A stretch of 64,000 nucleotides of DNA from Sphingobacteriales bacterium (lineage in GTDB: Bacteria > Bacteroidota > Bacteroidia > Chitinophagales > CAIOSU01). Both the position numbers and the translations under genes were made by a program. Of this stretch, positions 49,507-58,381 are shown one piece after another; within the stretch, counting starts at the first letter, position 1; each line of letters starts with the position of its first letter. The notes beneath the pieces are model-generated. The model ran no database searches. It was given only the letters and a program-made list of their open reading frames with translations, and was not told the origin of the DNA. The stretch is from assembly GCA_027483645.1 (NCBI GenBank), contig JAIXUD010000022.1, forward strand, positions 248,001-312,000, written 5' to 3'.

Positions 49507-51933
49507 TTAATATATCTTCGGCCATTTGTCTGGGTCGGCATCGTGCATCAACCCGTACAACACCTCAAAGATATCATCGGTATTCGGTTTGCTGAAGTAG
49601 TCGCCATCGCTGCCGTATGCGGCGCGGTGAGGCTTGGCCGTAATAGTGCGTGGTTCAGCATCCAAGTGGAAGTAGCCTTTCTGGGTTTCTAATATTTGCT
49701 GCAGGATATAGGCAGATGCACCACCGGGCACATCCTCATCCAACACCACCAGGCGGTTGGTTTTCTTTACCGATTCTACTATTTGATGGTTAATGTCAAA
49801 TGGCAATAGCGTTTGCACATCCACCAACTCGATAGAAATACCATACGGCTCTAGCATCGCAATGGCCTCCTGCGCCACCCGCACGCATGAGCCATAAGTA
49901 ACCAAAGTAATATCCGTTCCTTCCTTCACCACTTCTGGTATGCCCAACGGGACACGGAACTCTGCAATATTGCTCGGCAGTGTTTCTTTCAAGCGATACC
50001 CATTCAAGCATTCCACTACAATGGCAGGCTCATCGGCTGCCAATAGCGTGTTGTACATGCCTGCTGCTTGCACCATGTTGCGCGGTACGCAAACATGCAT
50101 GCCACGTAGTGAGTTGATAATCATCCCCATTGGGCTGCCGGTGTGCCATATACCCTCTAGCCTATGCCCGCGGGTACGTACTATCAACGGGGCTTTTTGC
50201 CCGCCACGGGTGCGGTAGTGCAAGGTTGCCAAATCATCGCTCAGCGGCTGCAGGCCATAAATAAGGTAATCCAAATACTGTATTTCGGCAATAGGGCGCA
50301 GGCCGCGCATGGCTAGGCCCATCCCTTGACCCATAATGGTAGCCTCGCGTATGCCAGTATCGAACACGCGCTTTACCCCAAACTTCTCTTGCAAACCTGC
50401 AAAGGCTTGGTTTACATCGCCAATTTTACCAACATCCTCGCCAAAAGCTACAACCCTACTATCGCGCTCCAAAATACTATCAAAGCAGCGGTTCAATATC
50501 TCATAGCCGTTCAGTTGTTGCGCATCGCCGTCATATTGGGCAGCTATCGGTTCAATCTTCAAAGCCGCCTGTGCCGATTGACTATGCACGTGGCTGCTGA
50601 ATTTATCCTCGCCTTCGGCCAGCAAGGTTTCTAGATACTGCTTTATGTTGGTACGGGCATCGTTATCCTCACCAATAGTAAGGCGCAACGCCTTCTTTAG
50701 GTTAAGTACCACATCCTTCCGCATCGGGTCCAGCATCTTCTGCAAGGCTTCTTTTGCTTCGGTAATGGCTGTAGCTTGGGCACTGTCGTTAGCTAAGGCA
50801 TCGAGCAACTGGCCTGCGTAACTCAATTGGTTCTTAATAGGCTCTAAAAAACGCTGCAATGCTGCCTTTTGTGCATCTCGAACGGTTTTGCGGGCGGCCT
50901 GCTCTATGCTGTCAAGCTCGTCTTCGGTAGCCAATTGGCTATCCAGTACCCATAGGCGGAACTGGCGATTACAATCATATTCCTTCTCCCAATCCAAGCG
51001 CTCCTTGCTCTTGTAGCGCTCGTGCGAGCCACTAGTGGAATGCCCTTGCGGCTGGGTAACCTCAGTAATATGGAACAGCGCCGGTATGTGCGTTTCGCGC
51101 ATCTGCGCCACTGCGGTAGTAAAGGTTTCTATCAGCTCGGTATAATCCCAGCCCTTAGCGGTATGTATGGATACGCCCTTGCCGTTTTCATCCACCTGAA
51201 AACCCGAAAGCGCCTCTGAAATGCTGCCCTTAGTGGTCTGGAACTCTTTGGGTACAGAAATGCCATAGCCATCGTCCCACACGCAGGTAGCTAGCGGTAT
51301 ACGCTGTACTCCTGCGGCATTGATGGCTTCCCAAAACAAGCCTTCGCTGGTGCTGGCATCGCCAATAGTGGCAAAGCTCACTTCGTTGCCATTGACGGAG
51401 AAGTTTTCGCTGCCTTCAACTTTGTTTTCCCTATATACTTTCGATGCCAAAGCCAAACCCACGGCACGAACCATTTGGCAAGCGGTTGGCGAAGCATCGG
51501 CACTGGTATTGAATCTGCTGGTAAGGTTTACCCAGTTGCCATCCGCATCTAAGCTGCGGGTAGCAAAGTGGGCATTCATTTGCCTGCCGGCTGATGAAGG
51601 GTCGGCCTCCACGTCGGGGTTGGCATATAGTTGGGCAAAAAACTGCTCAAGGGTAACTACGCCAGTAGCCAGCATCAAGGTTTGATCGCGGTAGTAACCG
51701 CTGCGGAAATCGCCATTGCGCACGGCTTTTGCGAGGGCCACTTGTGCCAGTTCCTTACCATCGCCAAATATGCCGAATTTAGCCTTGCCAGTAAGCACTT
51801 CCTTACGGCCCAAAAGGCTGGCCTCACGGCTTTCCCACACCAAGCCATAGTCATTAAGCACCTGCGCCTTAAACTCCTCAAATGATAGCTCAGTGCCTTG
51901 CCCGCCCTTAGTTTTCACGTCTTGTTCCTCCAT
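49507..51933 (-). CDS. 2-oxoacid dehydrogenase E1, fused alpha-beta (2-oxoisovalerate dehydrogenase-like)
   Basis: Alpha half 'GDFRSGYYRDQTLMLATG...GDASTSEGLFWEAINAAGVQRIPLATCVWDDGYGISVP'; beta half 'ALPFDINHQIVESVKKTNRLVVLDEDVPGGASAYILQ'-type. Start placed at MEEQDVKTKGG. Confidence 0.9.
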   Translation of the reverse strand: MEEQDVKTKGGQGTELSFEEFKAQVLNDYGLVWESREASLLGRKEVLTGKAKFGIFGDGKELAQVALAKAVRNGDFRSGYYRDQTLMLATGVVTLEQFFAQLYANPDVEADPSSAGRQMNAHFATRSLDADGNWVNLTSRFNTSADASPTACQMVRAVGLALASKVYRENKVEGSENFSVNGNEVSFATIGDASTSEGLFWEAINAAGVQRIPLATCVWDDGYGISVPKEFQTTKGSISEALSGFQVDENGKGVSIHTAKGWDYTELIETFTTAVAQMRETHIPALFHITEVTQPQGHSTSGSHERYKSKERLDWEKEYDCNRQFRLWVLDSQLATEDELDSIEQAARKTVRDAQKAALQRFLEPIKNQLSYAGQLLDALANDSAQATAITEAKEALQKMLDPMRKDVVLNLKKALRLTIGEDNDARTNIKQYLETLLAEGEDKFSSHVHSQSAQAALKIEPIAAQYDGDAQQLNGYEILNRCFDSILERDSRVVAFGEDVGKIGDVNQAFAGLQEKFGVKRVFDTGIREATIMGQGMGLAMRGLRPIAEIQYLDYLIYGLQPLSDDLATLHYRTRGGQKAPLIVRTRGHRLEGIWHTGSPMGMIINSLRGMHVCVPRNMVQAAGMYNTLLAADEPAIVVECLNGYRLKETLPSNIAEFRVPLGIPEVVKEGTDITLVTYGSCVRVAQEAIAMLEPYGISIELVDVQTLLPFDINHQIVESVKKTNRLVVLDEDVPGGASAYILQQILETQKGYFHLDAEPRTITAKPHRAAYGSDGDYFSKPNTDDIFEVLYGLMHDADPDKWPKIY

Positions 51934-51967
51934 TTTGTCCGGCTTTTTGGAGTAGTAAAGATAAGGA

Positions 51968-52204
51968 TAATGTGCTGATGAGCGAATGTGCTGATGTACC
52001 AATGTGCTAATAAATGATGCCATAATTTTTCCATTAGTTGATGTCCGATGAGTGACTCAAAAAATTTCTATTATAAAAAATGACTGTAAACAATCCTATG
52101 TTTGGCTATGGTAAAAGAAACAATGGTACATTAGCACATCGGTAAATCGGCACATTTTATGCATTGGTACATCAGTACATTGGTACATTAATTGCAGCAC
52201 ATTA
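51968..52204. repeat. Inverted-repeat element with aatgtgctgatgtaccaatgtgct-type arms
   Basis: taatgtgctgatgagcgaatgtgctgatgtaccaatgtgctaat...cattggtacatcagtacattggtacattaattgcagcacatta. Confidence 0.85.
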
Positions 52205-52214
52205 ATTAAACACT

Positions 52215-52949
52215 ATGAAGAACATCGACATACGCAAACTGCCCACCGCGCCACCTAAAGGAACTGACAAATCCGTTAGCAAAGGGCACTTGGTTTCACT
52301 GCGGCAAGAACTATCAGAGCTGCAAAACGTATTTTATGCAGATGGGCGATTTGGGTTGCTAATCATTTTGCAAGGTATGGATGCATCGGGTAAAGATGGC
52401 GTTTGCCGCCATGTAATGAGCGCGATGAACCCGATGGGCGTGCAGGTAACTTCCTTCAAAAAACCCACAGAGGCTGAGTTGCAGCACGATTTTTTGTACC
52501 GCATTTATCCGCATTTTCCTGCAAAGAGCAGGATACGGGTGTTCAACCGCTCTTACTACGAGGATATACTGGTGCCTACCGTAGAGGGATTGTACGGTAA
52601 AGAGCGAATTAATGACCGCTACAAGCTTATCAATACCATTGAACGCCACTTGCAAGTAAACAACATACATGTGCTTAAATTCTTCCTACACTTATCTAGG
52701 GAAGAGCAAGCCGAGCGTATAGCCGAGCGTAAAACCATACAGCATAAAAAGTGGAAGTACGACCACGCCGATAATATAAGCGATGAGAAATGGGACCACT
52801 TTCAAGAAACCTATAGCCAACTATTCAACGATTGCGATAACACCCCTTGGCACATAATACCCGCCGATAGACGCTGGTACCGTAACGAGCAGGTGGCCAT
52901 CATCCTGCGCGACCACTTGAAGGGACTAGGCCTAGAATACCCAGGGTAA
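52215..52949 (+). CDS. Polyphosphate kinase 2 family (PPK2) protein
   Basis: 'LLIILQGMDASGKDGVCRHVMSAMNPMGVQVTSFKKPTEAELQHDFLYRIYPHFPAKSRIRVFNRSYYEDILVPTVEG'. Confidence 0.95.
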   Translation: MKNIDIRKLPTAPPKGTDKSVSKGHLVSLRQELSELQNVFYADGRFGLLIILQGMDASGKDGVCRHVMSAMNPMGVQVTSFKKPTEAELQHDFLYRIYPHFPAKSRIRVFNRSYYEDILVPTVEGLYGKERINDRYKLINTIERHLQVNNIHVLKFFLHLSREEQAERIAERKTIQHKKWKYDHADNISDEKWDHFQETYSQLFNDCDNTPWHIIPADRRWYRNEQVAIILRDHLKGLGLEYPG

Positions 52950-52953
52950 TTTT

Positions 52954-53103
52954 AGTTACGGGTTGCGAGTTACGAGTTGCGAGTTTTTTTATGGAAATTT
53001 ATGCTAGCTGTAACTTCGACCCTTAATCGATTTCATCCCTAATTCTGTCAATATAGTTATCATTGTTATTCAACCCGCAGCTCCTAACTCGCAACCCGTA
53101 ACT
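52954..53103. repeat. Second copy of the gttacgggttgcgagtt inverted-repeat family
   Basis: agttacgggttgcgagttacgagttgcgagtt...aactcgcaacccgtaact. Confidence 0.85.
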
Positions 53104-53112
53104 TAGTTTCCC

Positions 53113-53904
53113 ATGAACCATATCTATACCGCCGCCGCCGAACTCGTATTCAAAGCCGGCCTCTTCATTCGTAAGGAAGCAGCCCATACCGCTGATATTT
53201 CTATTGAGGTAAAGGACCGCAACAGCCTGGTGAGCTATGTAGATAAGCAAGCGGAACAGATGCTAGTGGATGGCCTATTAAAACTGATACCCGACGCGGG
53301 CCTAATAACCGAGGAAGACACTACCGACATACAAGGCCGCGAATGGGAGTGGATAATTGACCCGCTGGACGGCACTACCAACTTCCTGCACGAGCTACCC
53401 GCTTATAGCGTTAGCGTGGGCTTGCGCCACAACGAGCAGCTAGTAATGGGCTTTGTGTACGAAGTGAACCGTGGCGAGATGTTCAGCGCCCTGAAAGGCG
53501 AAGGCGCTAAGCTGAACAACCGCGCTATACACGTAAGCAAGCGCGCCACCATAGCAGACGCATTGATGGCTACGGGCTTCCCATATACCGATTATAGCCA
53601 GGTGGATGCCTATATGGAAAGCCTAAAATACTTGATGAAGAGCAGCCGCGGTGTGCGCCGTATGGGCAGTGCCGCCGTAGACCTCGCGTACGTGGCCGCT
53701 GGGCGTTTTGATGGTTTTTTTGAATATGGCCTAAGCCCTTGGGATGTAGCTGGTGGCGCCATCATTGTGCAGGAGGCAGGCGGCATCATTACCGACTTTG
53801 GCGGTGGCGATGATTATCTTTTCGGCAAAAACATCATTGCCAGCAGTCAGCAAATACATGGGGATTTGCTGGAGGGTGTGGGGAGGAGGTTTACAGGGAA
53901 GTGA
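53113..53904 (+). CDS. Inositol monophosphatase family protein
   Basis: 'LITEEDTTDIQGREWEWIIDPLDGTTNFLHELPAYSVSVGL', 'WDVAGGAIIVQEAGGIITDFGG'. Confidence 0.95.
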   Translation: MNHIYTAAAELVFKAGLFIRKEAAHTADISIEVKDRNSLVSYVDKQAEQMLVDGLLKLIPDAGLITEEDTTDIQGREWEWIIDPLDGTTNFLHELPAYSVSVGLRHNEQLVMGFVYEVNRGEMFSALKGEGAKLNNRAIHVSKRATIADALMATGFPYTDYSQVDAYMESLKYLMKSSRGVRRMGSAAVDLAYVAAGRFDGFFEYGLSPWDVAGGAIIVQEAGGIITDFGGGDDYLFGKNIIASSQQIHGDLLEGVGRRFTGK

Positions 53905-53910
53905 GTCTTG

Positions 53911-53955
53911 GTGTGTTCAGCCACGCCTTAGGCGTGGAAGCCGTCCGAACACTTT
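53911..53955. repeat. REP-like element (variant/chimeric)
   Basis: gtgtgttcagccacgccttaggcgtggaagccgtccgaacac: shares gccgtccgaacac with the REPs below but has a different inner hairpin. Confidence 0.7.
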
Positions 53956-54047
53956 ATACAGCTGAACTCTAAGATAAGAATGTCGACCCGTAATATGAAG
54001 CTTGTATGATAATGAGAGTAGCGGTCAATTGGATCTTTACCACGGTA

Positions 54048-54078
54048 GTGTTCGGACGGCTCGCAGCCGTCTGACCAC
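54048..54078 (+). repeat. REP palindrome copy 1
   Basis: gtgttcggacggctcgcagccgtctgaccac. Confidence 0.9.
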
Positions 54079-54123
54079 AGCTTCAGTTCAAATTATTTCT
54101 TAGGTTAGCAGAAAGATTATTAA

Positions 54124-54750
54124 ATGCAATTTACTGCTGATAATATCTATCACGTCTATAATAGAGGCAATAACAGCCAGCGTATCTTCTTTTACAGAAC
54201 CAATTACATTTACTTCATCAGGAAGATTAGGGAGTCATTGTTACCTGAATGTGAGATTTTAGCTTATTGTTTAATGCCCAACCATTATCACCTACTCATC
54301 AAACCAAACGCTCAAGGTTGCGAACAGCGGTCACCAAGTGGTCAGACGGCTGCGAGCCGTCCGAACACTCCTGCGCTGCAGTCCCTCTCCCACAAGATTG
54401 GCAATTTGCAAAGCTCTTACACCAGGGCTATTCAAAAACAAGAGGGAATTAAGGGTTCTCTGTTCCAACAAAAAACAAAAGCTAAGTTGCTCGAATTGAA
54501 TGCGTGGCCTGGTATGAATACTGCGGCCATTTGTATGCATTATATTCACCAGAACCCTCTAAAAGCAAGTTTAGTAAATCGCATGGAAGATTGGGAATAC
54601 TCTTCGTTTCCAGATTACGCTCAACTACGTAATGGTACCCTTTGCAATCAAAAATTAGCTTTTGAAGTAATGGGTCTTTCAAGTGAAACATTTACTTTAG
54701 ATAGCTATGCAGTAATGCGGGATGATGTTTTGGAGAAAGTACTGTTTTAA
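54124..54750 (+). CDS. REP-associated tyrosine transposase (RAYT, Y1_Tnp/IS200-like)
   Basis: 'NIYHVYNRGNNSQRIFF', 'CLMPNHYHLLIKP', 'YIHQNPLKASLVNRMEDWEYSSFPDY'; flanked by REPs. Confidence 0.92.
   Translation: MQFTADNIYHVYNRGNNSQRIFFYRTNYIYFIRKIRESLLPECEILAYCLMPNHYHLLIKPNAQGCEQRSPSGQTAASRPNTPALQSLSHKIGNLQSSYTRAIQKQEGIKGSLFQQKTKAKLLELNAWPGMNTAAICMHYIHQNPLKASLVNRMEDWEYSSFPDYAQLRNGTLCNQKLAFEVMGLSSETFTLDSYAVMRDDVLEKVLF
54338..54368 (-). repeat. REP palindrome copy 2, inverted and inside the RAYT coding sequence
   Basis: gtggtcagacggctgcgagccgtccgaacac, the exact reverse complement of the copies at 54048 and 54785. Confidence 0.92.
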
Positions 54751-54784
54751 TCTGATCGTTGGTTGGAGAACCTTCCCTGAAAAG

Positions 54785-54815
54785 TGTTCGGACGGCTCGC
54801 AGCCGTCTGACCACA
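54785..54815 (+). repeat. REP palindrome copy 3
   Basis: gtgttcggacggctcgcagccgtctgaccac. Confidence 0.9.
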
Positions 54816-54835
54816 CAAATGTTTGAACATAATTA

Positions 54836-55166
54836 TGGCTACCATCGACGATTTCCTGAAAATAGACATGCGCGTGGGCCGCGTGGTAGATGCGCAGCCC
54901 TTCCCAGAAGCGCGGAAGCCTGCTTATAAACTCACTATTGACTTTGGCGAGGAAATAGGCACCAAGCCACCAGTGCCCAAATAACCCACCACTACACGCC
55001 TGAAACGCTTATAGGCAAATTGCTTGTGGCGGTAATCAATTTCCCGCCAAGGCAGATTGGCCCATTTATTTCCGAAGTATTGGTGCTCGGCCTACCGGAT
55101 GCCGATGGGCATATTGTGCTGCTAGAACCCCAGCAAGATGTGCCAGTAGGTGGAAGAGTCCATTGA
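54836..55166 (+). pseudogene. csaA: csaA-like tRNA-binding-domain protein, disrupted by one frameshift
   Basis: [44 protein letters not shown] / frameshift near 54965-54975 / [64 protein letters not shown]. Confidence 0.88.
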
Positions 55167-55199
55167 AGCAACCATGGACCATCGACCGTGGACCGTGGA

Positions 55200-56273
55200 C
55201 TACTGCTTAAATCCAATCTTCTTATGCGGGCTAAGGTAGTTTTTGTCTTTCAGGTGGTAGATGTCCGCCAGGGTCATTGGCTCAATGGCCTCAAAGCCGT
55301 GGCCAAGGTTTTTAATCAGGGCATTGGTTTTCTCCAGCTCCAGTTCTTTAAACTCGTACTGTGCTATTAAGCGTCCTTTCCGCAGCAGTGCATCGTCAAT
55401 ATCGCCAAGGTTGGTATTGAAAGTGCAAATAACTTGTATGTTGTAGCAGTCGCTTATAAGGCCATCGCTCAGGTTAAGCAAGTTGGCTACGGCGCTGCCT
55501 TCGCTGTTGCTGCGTTTCTTTAGTATGCTCTCCGCATCCTCAATAATCAGCACCGAGTTTTCGTAGCCGTCGAGCAACGAAAGAAACTCCGGGCTGGCAA
55601 TTTTCTTGCCCAACTCCACCGGTATAAAAAGTTTCTTCTTGTTCACCTGCGAACATAAGTAGCGTATATAGGTGGTTTTGCCCGTACCTGGCTTGCCGTG
55701 TAGCAGCAATATGCCTTTCTCGTCTTTTTGGTTTAGCCGTGCCACTATATCGTTATTCAGCTCCACCAACTCATCGTTGTAGTGCTTGTTGAGCTCAATG
55801 GCGGGTATGTTTAGCTTAAACTTATGGAAACCCATGCCGTATTGAAACGTCTTCAACAGGTACAGATTATTTGTTTCATCAACTGCTTTGTAGGTCTGCC
55901 TTTCGCGGAACAGTTGGGTCAGTTTATCCAAAAGCTCTTTCTCCACCTCTTTGGTGTGGAGGATGATGGCTGTAGTCTCCTCATGGTCGTACTCGTTCAT
56001 GCTCAGGCTCACCAGCAGGCCCTCACCAAGCCAATAGGTGCCAGTCGGGGCCATGCCTTCCTTGTTCTCGTTGGGGTACAGGTAAGTACCTAGTACTTGC
56101 TCCAAGCCTGTAAACGATTCGGCTAGCAAATCTTGCACGCCCGCCATTTCAATACCTTCAATAATGATGCGGTAAGGTATCTTGCCCGTTTTTACATAAA
56201 AGTAATAGTACGGCTGAAAATAATCGGCCGTGGTGAACATATTCTGTAATGCATCTTTCGTCTCTGCTGCCAT
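55200..56273 (-). CDS. AAA-family ATPase (BCS1/FtsH-like core)
   Basis: Walker A 'LLLHGKPGTGKTTYIRYL', Walker B 'SVLIIEDAE', 'DIDDALLRKGRLIAQYEF'. Confidence 0.9.
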   Translation of the reverse strand: MAAETKDALQNMFTTADYFQPYYYFYVKTGKIPYRIIIEGIEMAGVQDLLAESFTGLEQVLGTYLYPNENKEGMAPTGTYWLGEGLLVSLSMNEYDHEETTAIILHTKEVEKELLDKLTQLFRERQTYKAVDETNNLYLLKTFQYGMGFHKFKLNIPAIELNKHYNDELVELNNDIVARLNQKDEKGILLLHGKPGTGKTTYIRYLCSQVNKKKLFIPVELGKKIASPEFLSLLDGYENSVLIIEDAESILKKRSNSEGSAVANLLNLSDGLISDCYNIQVICTFNTNLGDIDDALLRKGRLIAQYEFKELELEKTNALIKNLGHGFEAIEPMTLADIYHLKDKNYLSPHKKIGFKQ

Positions 56274-56569
56274 AGTAGGCGCAAAATTAAGGATTAGTTA
56301 TTGGTTATTAGCTTGCCATGCATTTGGGTGTGGGTTATTAATTATGGCTTATTCAAGGCTATCGAATTTAATTTTTATGCCTATTTATTTTGGCCAATGT
56401 CTCTCATGGTTAAAAATGCGAAATTGGTTTCTAATACCTTATTAGGCTAATAATATGGCTACACCTGTTATGCACTACCCAATTGGCACAATATCTGTAA
56501 GCATTCCCACAAGTTTATTATAAAAATTGTAGTTTTACTTCCGTATTCTCAAACAGAAAAACACTCATC

Positions 56570-56977
56570 ATGAAAAAAAGTATTCTATTCGCCAGTGGTA
56601 TTGCCCTGAGCCTGGCTTTTGCCGGTTGCGACGATGGCTCTGCCAAAATTGCCGAACTACAAACCCAATTGGATGCAGCCAAAGCTGAGCGCGATGCCGC
56701 TAGCCTAGCCAGCCAAGAGGAACTTGCCAACTTGGGCACCACTTACCAGTTTCAAGTAGACTCTTTGCAGTACATCATTGATTCGTTGACTGCGCCTAAA
56801 GGCACTACCCCTAGCAAGCCTAAACCTAAGCCAGCTACTCCAACTACAAAAACTGAAGAGCCCAAAAAAGACGACAAGTTGGATGTAGGGACTCAAGGTG
56901 GTAAAAAACTTGATGTTGGTACCAACAAAACTGAAGAAGACAAAGGTGGCGGCAAGAAATTGAACGTTAAGCCATAA
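56570..56977 (+). CDS. Lipoprotein with coiled-coil and low-complexity KPT/KKLDVG-rich tail (135 aa)
   Basis: Lipobox 'LSLAFAGC'; 'KIAELQTQLDAAKAERDAA'; tail 'KLDVGTQGGKKLDVGTNKTEEDKGGGKKLNVKP'. Confidence 0.75.
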   Translation: MKKSILFASGIALSLAFAGCDDGSAKIAELQTQLDAAKAERDAASLASQEELANLGTTYQFQVDSLQYIIDSLTAPKGTTPSKPKPKPATPTTKTEEPKKDDKLDVGTQGGKKLDVGTNKTEEDKGGGKKLNVKP

Positions 56978-57000
56978 TTATTTCAATAATATAATTAGGA

Positions 57001-57031
57001 GCCCCGCATCTTTCGAGAGCGGGGCTTTTTT
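57001..57031 (+). terminator. Rho-independent terminator
   Basis: gccccgcatctttcgagagcggggcttttttа-type stem plus T tract (gccccgc/gcggggc then tttttt). Confidence 0.85.
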
Positions 57032-57239
57032 ATGTTGTGGACATTAAGATTGTCAATGATGGTATAAAAACGCTAATAACGTGTTGTAAAGGTGCGCACC
57101 GCTGCGGTTATATTGAACCTATACTCTCATTAACCGCTAGCCCTAGGCAATACCAATTAATGAGTGTAGAAAACGGCGAAGCATAAAGTGATGGGCTGAT
57201 TACAACAATCAGAAGATATTAAGGAAAAGTACGGGCAAT

Positions 57240-57270
57240 AAAAAAGGCCTCCCTTTGCAGGAAGGCCTTC
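57240..57270 (-). terminator. Rho-independent terminator for the minus-strand lipoprotein
   Basis: Reverse strand aaggccttcctgcaaagggaggcctttttta. Confidence 0.75.
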
Positions 57271-57291
57271 TAAAAAGCGTTTAGTCAATTA

Positions 57292-57789
57292 TCATTGGCT
57301 GATAAAAGTACAAGCATCAGAGCTACCAGCAACCGCTACGGTGAAGCTGATAGTTGTAACACCACCAGTCCTAGTGATTGAACCAGAAATAGTACCTGTA
57401 CCAAAAGTTTGGCTAGCGATAGTGATGCCACCATCAGCATTTACGGTACCGTTTGTTACCAAACCCTGGTCATAAATGTTGCTGATAGTTACATTCTCAT
57501 CAGCTGTACCAGCGGCAATTGTAACTGCATAGATATCACTACCGGTAGTACAAGTTTCGTTACCGTTGATGCTACCTAGGAATTTAGCGCGAACCAAAGT
57601 GCCGCAATCAGTGCCTTCATAGCCAGTTTCGCAAACGCAAGCACAAGCGCCGGCAGCTTCAGTAGCAGTACCGTTAGCACCACACTCTACATCTTTACAA
57701 AGATCCTCTTCGCAAGAAGTGAAAGAAAAAGCCAATGCAAATGCCAAGCAAGCAGTAGCCAATGATTTAATAGAGAACAAATTTTTCAT
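57292..57789 (-). CDS. Lipoprotein with EGF-like Cys motif (165 aa)
   Basis: Lipobox 'FSFTSC'; 'CKDVECGANGTATEAAGACACVCETGYEGTDCG'. Confidence 0.8.
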   Translation of the reverse strand: MKNLFSIKSLATACLAFALAFSFTSCEEDLCKDVECGANGTATEAAGACACVCETGYEGTDCGTLVRAKFLGSINGNETCTTGSDIYAVTIAAGTADENVTISNIYDQGLVTNGTVNADGGITIASQTFGTGTISGSITRTGGVTTISFTVAVAGSSDACTFISQ

Positions 57790-58381
57790 GATTTAATAGT
57801 TTTAGTTGGTTTAATCAATGGAATAGTTTTGCGAAATTAAGGAAATTAGTTGAGGTAATACCAAATCGGCCACTTAACATTTTTCCTACATATTGTTGTT
57901 GATATCGTAATTTACCATTCAACCTTGCTGGCAGACGTTTCGCCCACTATATTACACGCTTGGGTGCATTCCATTTTTTGGGAAAATAAATAGCGGTTAA
58001 TAGCCTGCGGTCTTACCAAATTCCATTTTGCAGATTCAGCTACTATGGTAATGCCATCGATAACTATTTTTATTCAGGGTCGGTTTTCGCCGCCCTTACA
58101 AAATGATAGTAAATAATATGCAGTAAAAGTAACCATTAATTTTTGCACACAATGTTGCTAAAAATTAAAATAATACCGCTTTTTGCTCGTAAATACATCC
58201 ATCTATTATTGTCGGGTGGCAGCAATACTAACTTTTGCAACTGATTGAATACTAGTTTTGGCAAAGGGGCACGATTTAATTATGTATACTTAAGGGAGCA
58301 ACTTACTAAAGTTTTGTTAACTTTACACCCCTATACATTAATGTGCGACAATTGGATTTGATGGTTTTAAACACCTTTAGG

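Noticed and set aside
51934-52023. N-terminal 30-aa extension of the E1 ORF
   Set aside because: Encoded largely by the family-4 repeat (HQHIRSSAHYPY); MEEQ start is more plausible.
58200-58260. Possible Bacteroidota promoter (TTTG ... TAGTTTTG) before the second giant gene
   Set aside because: The -7-like box is present but the spacing is about 15 nt, shorter than the usual consensus; not enough to call.
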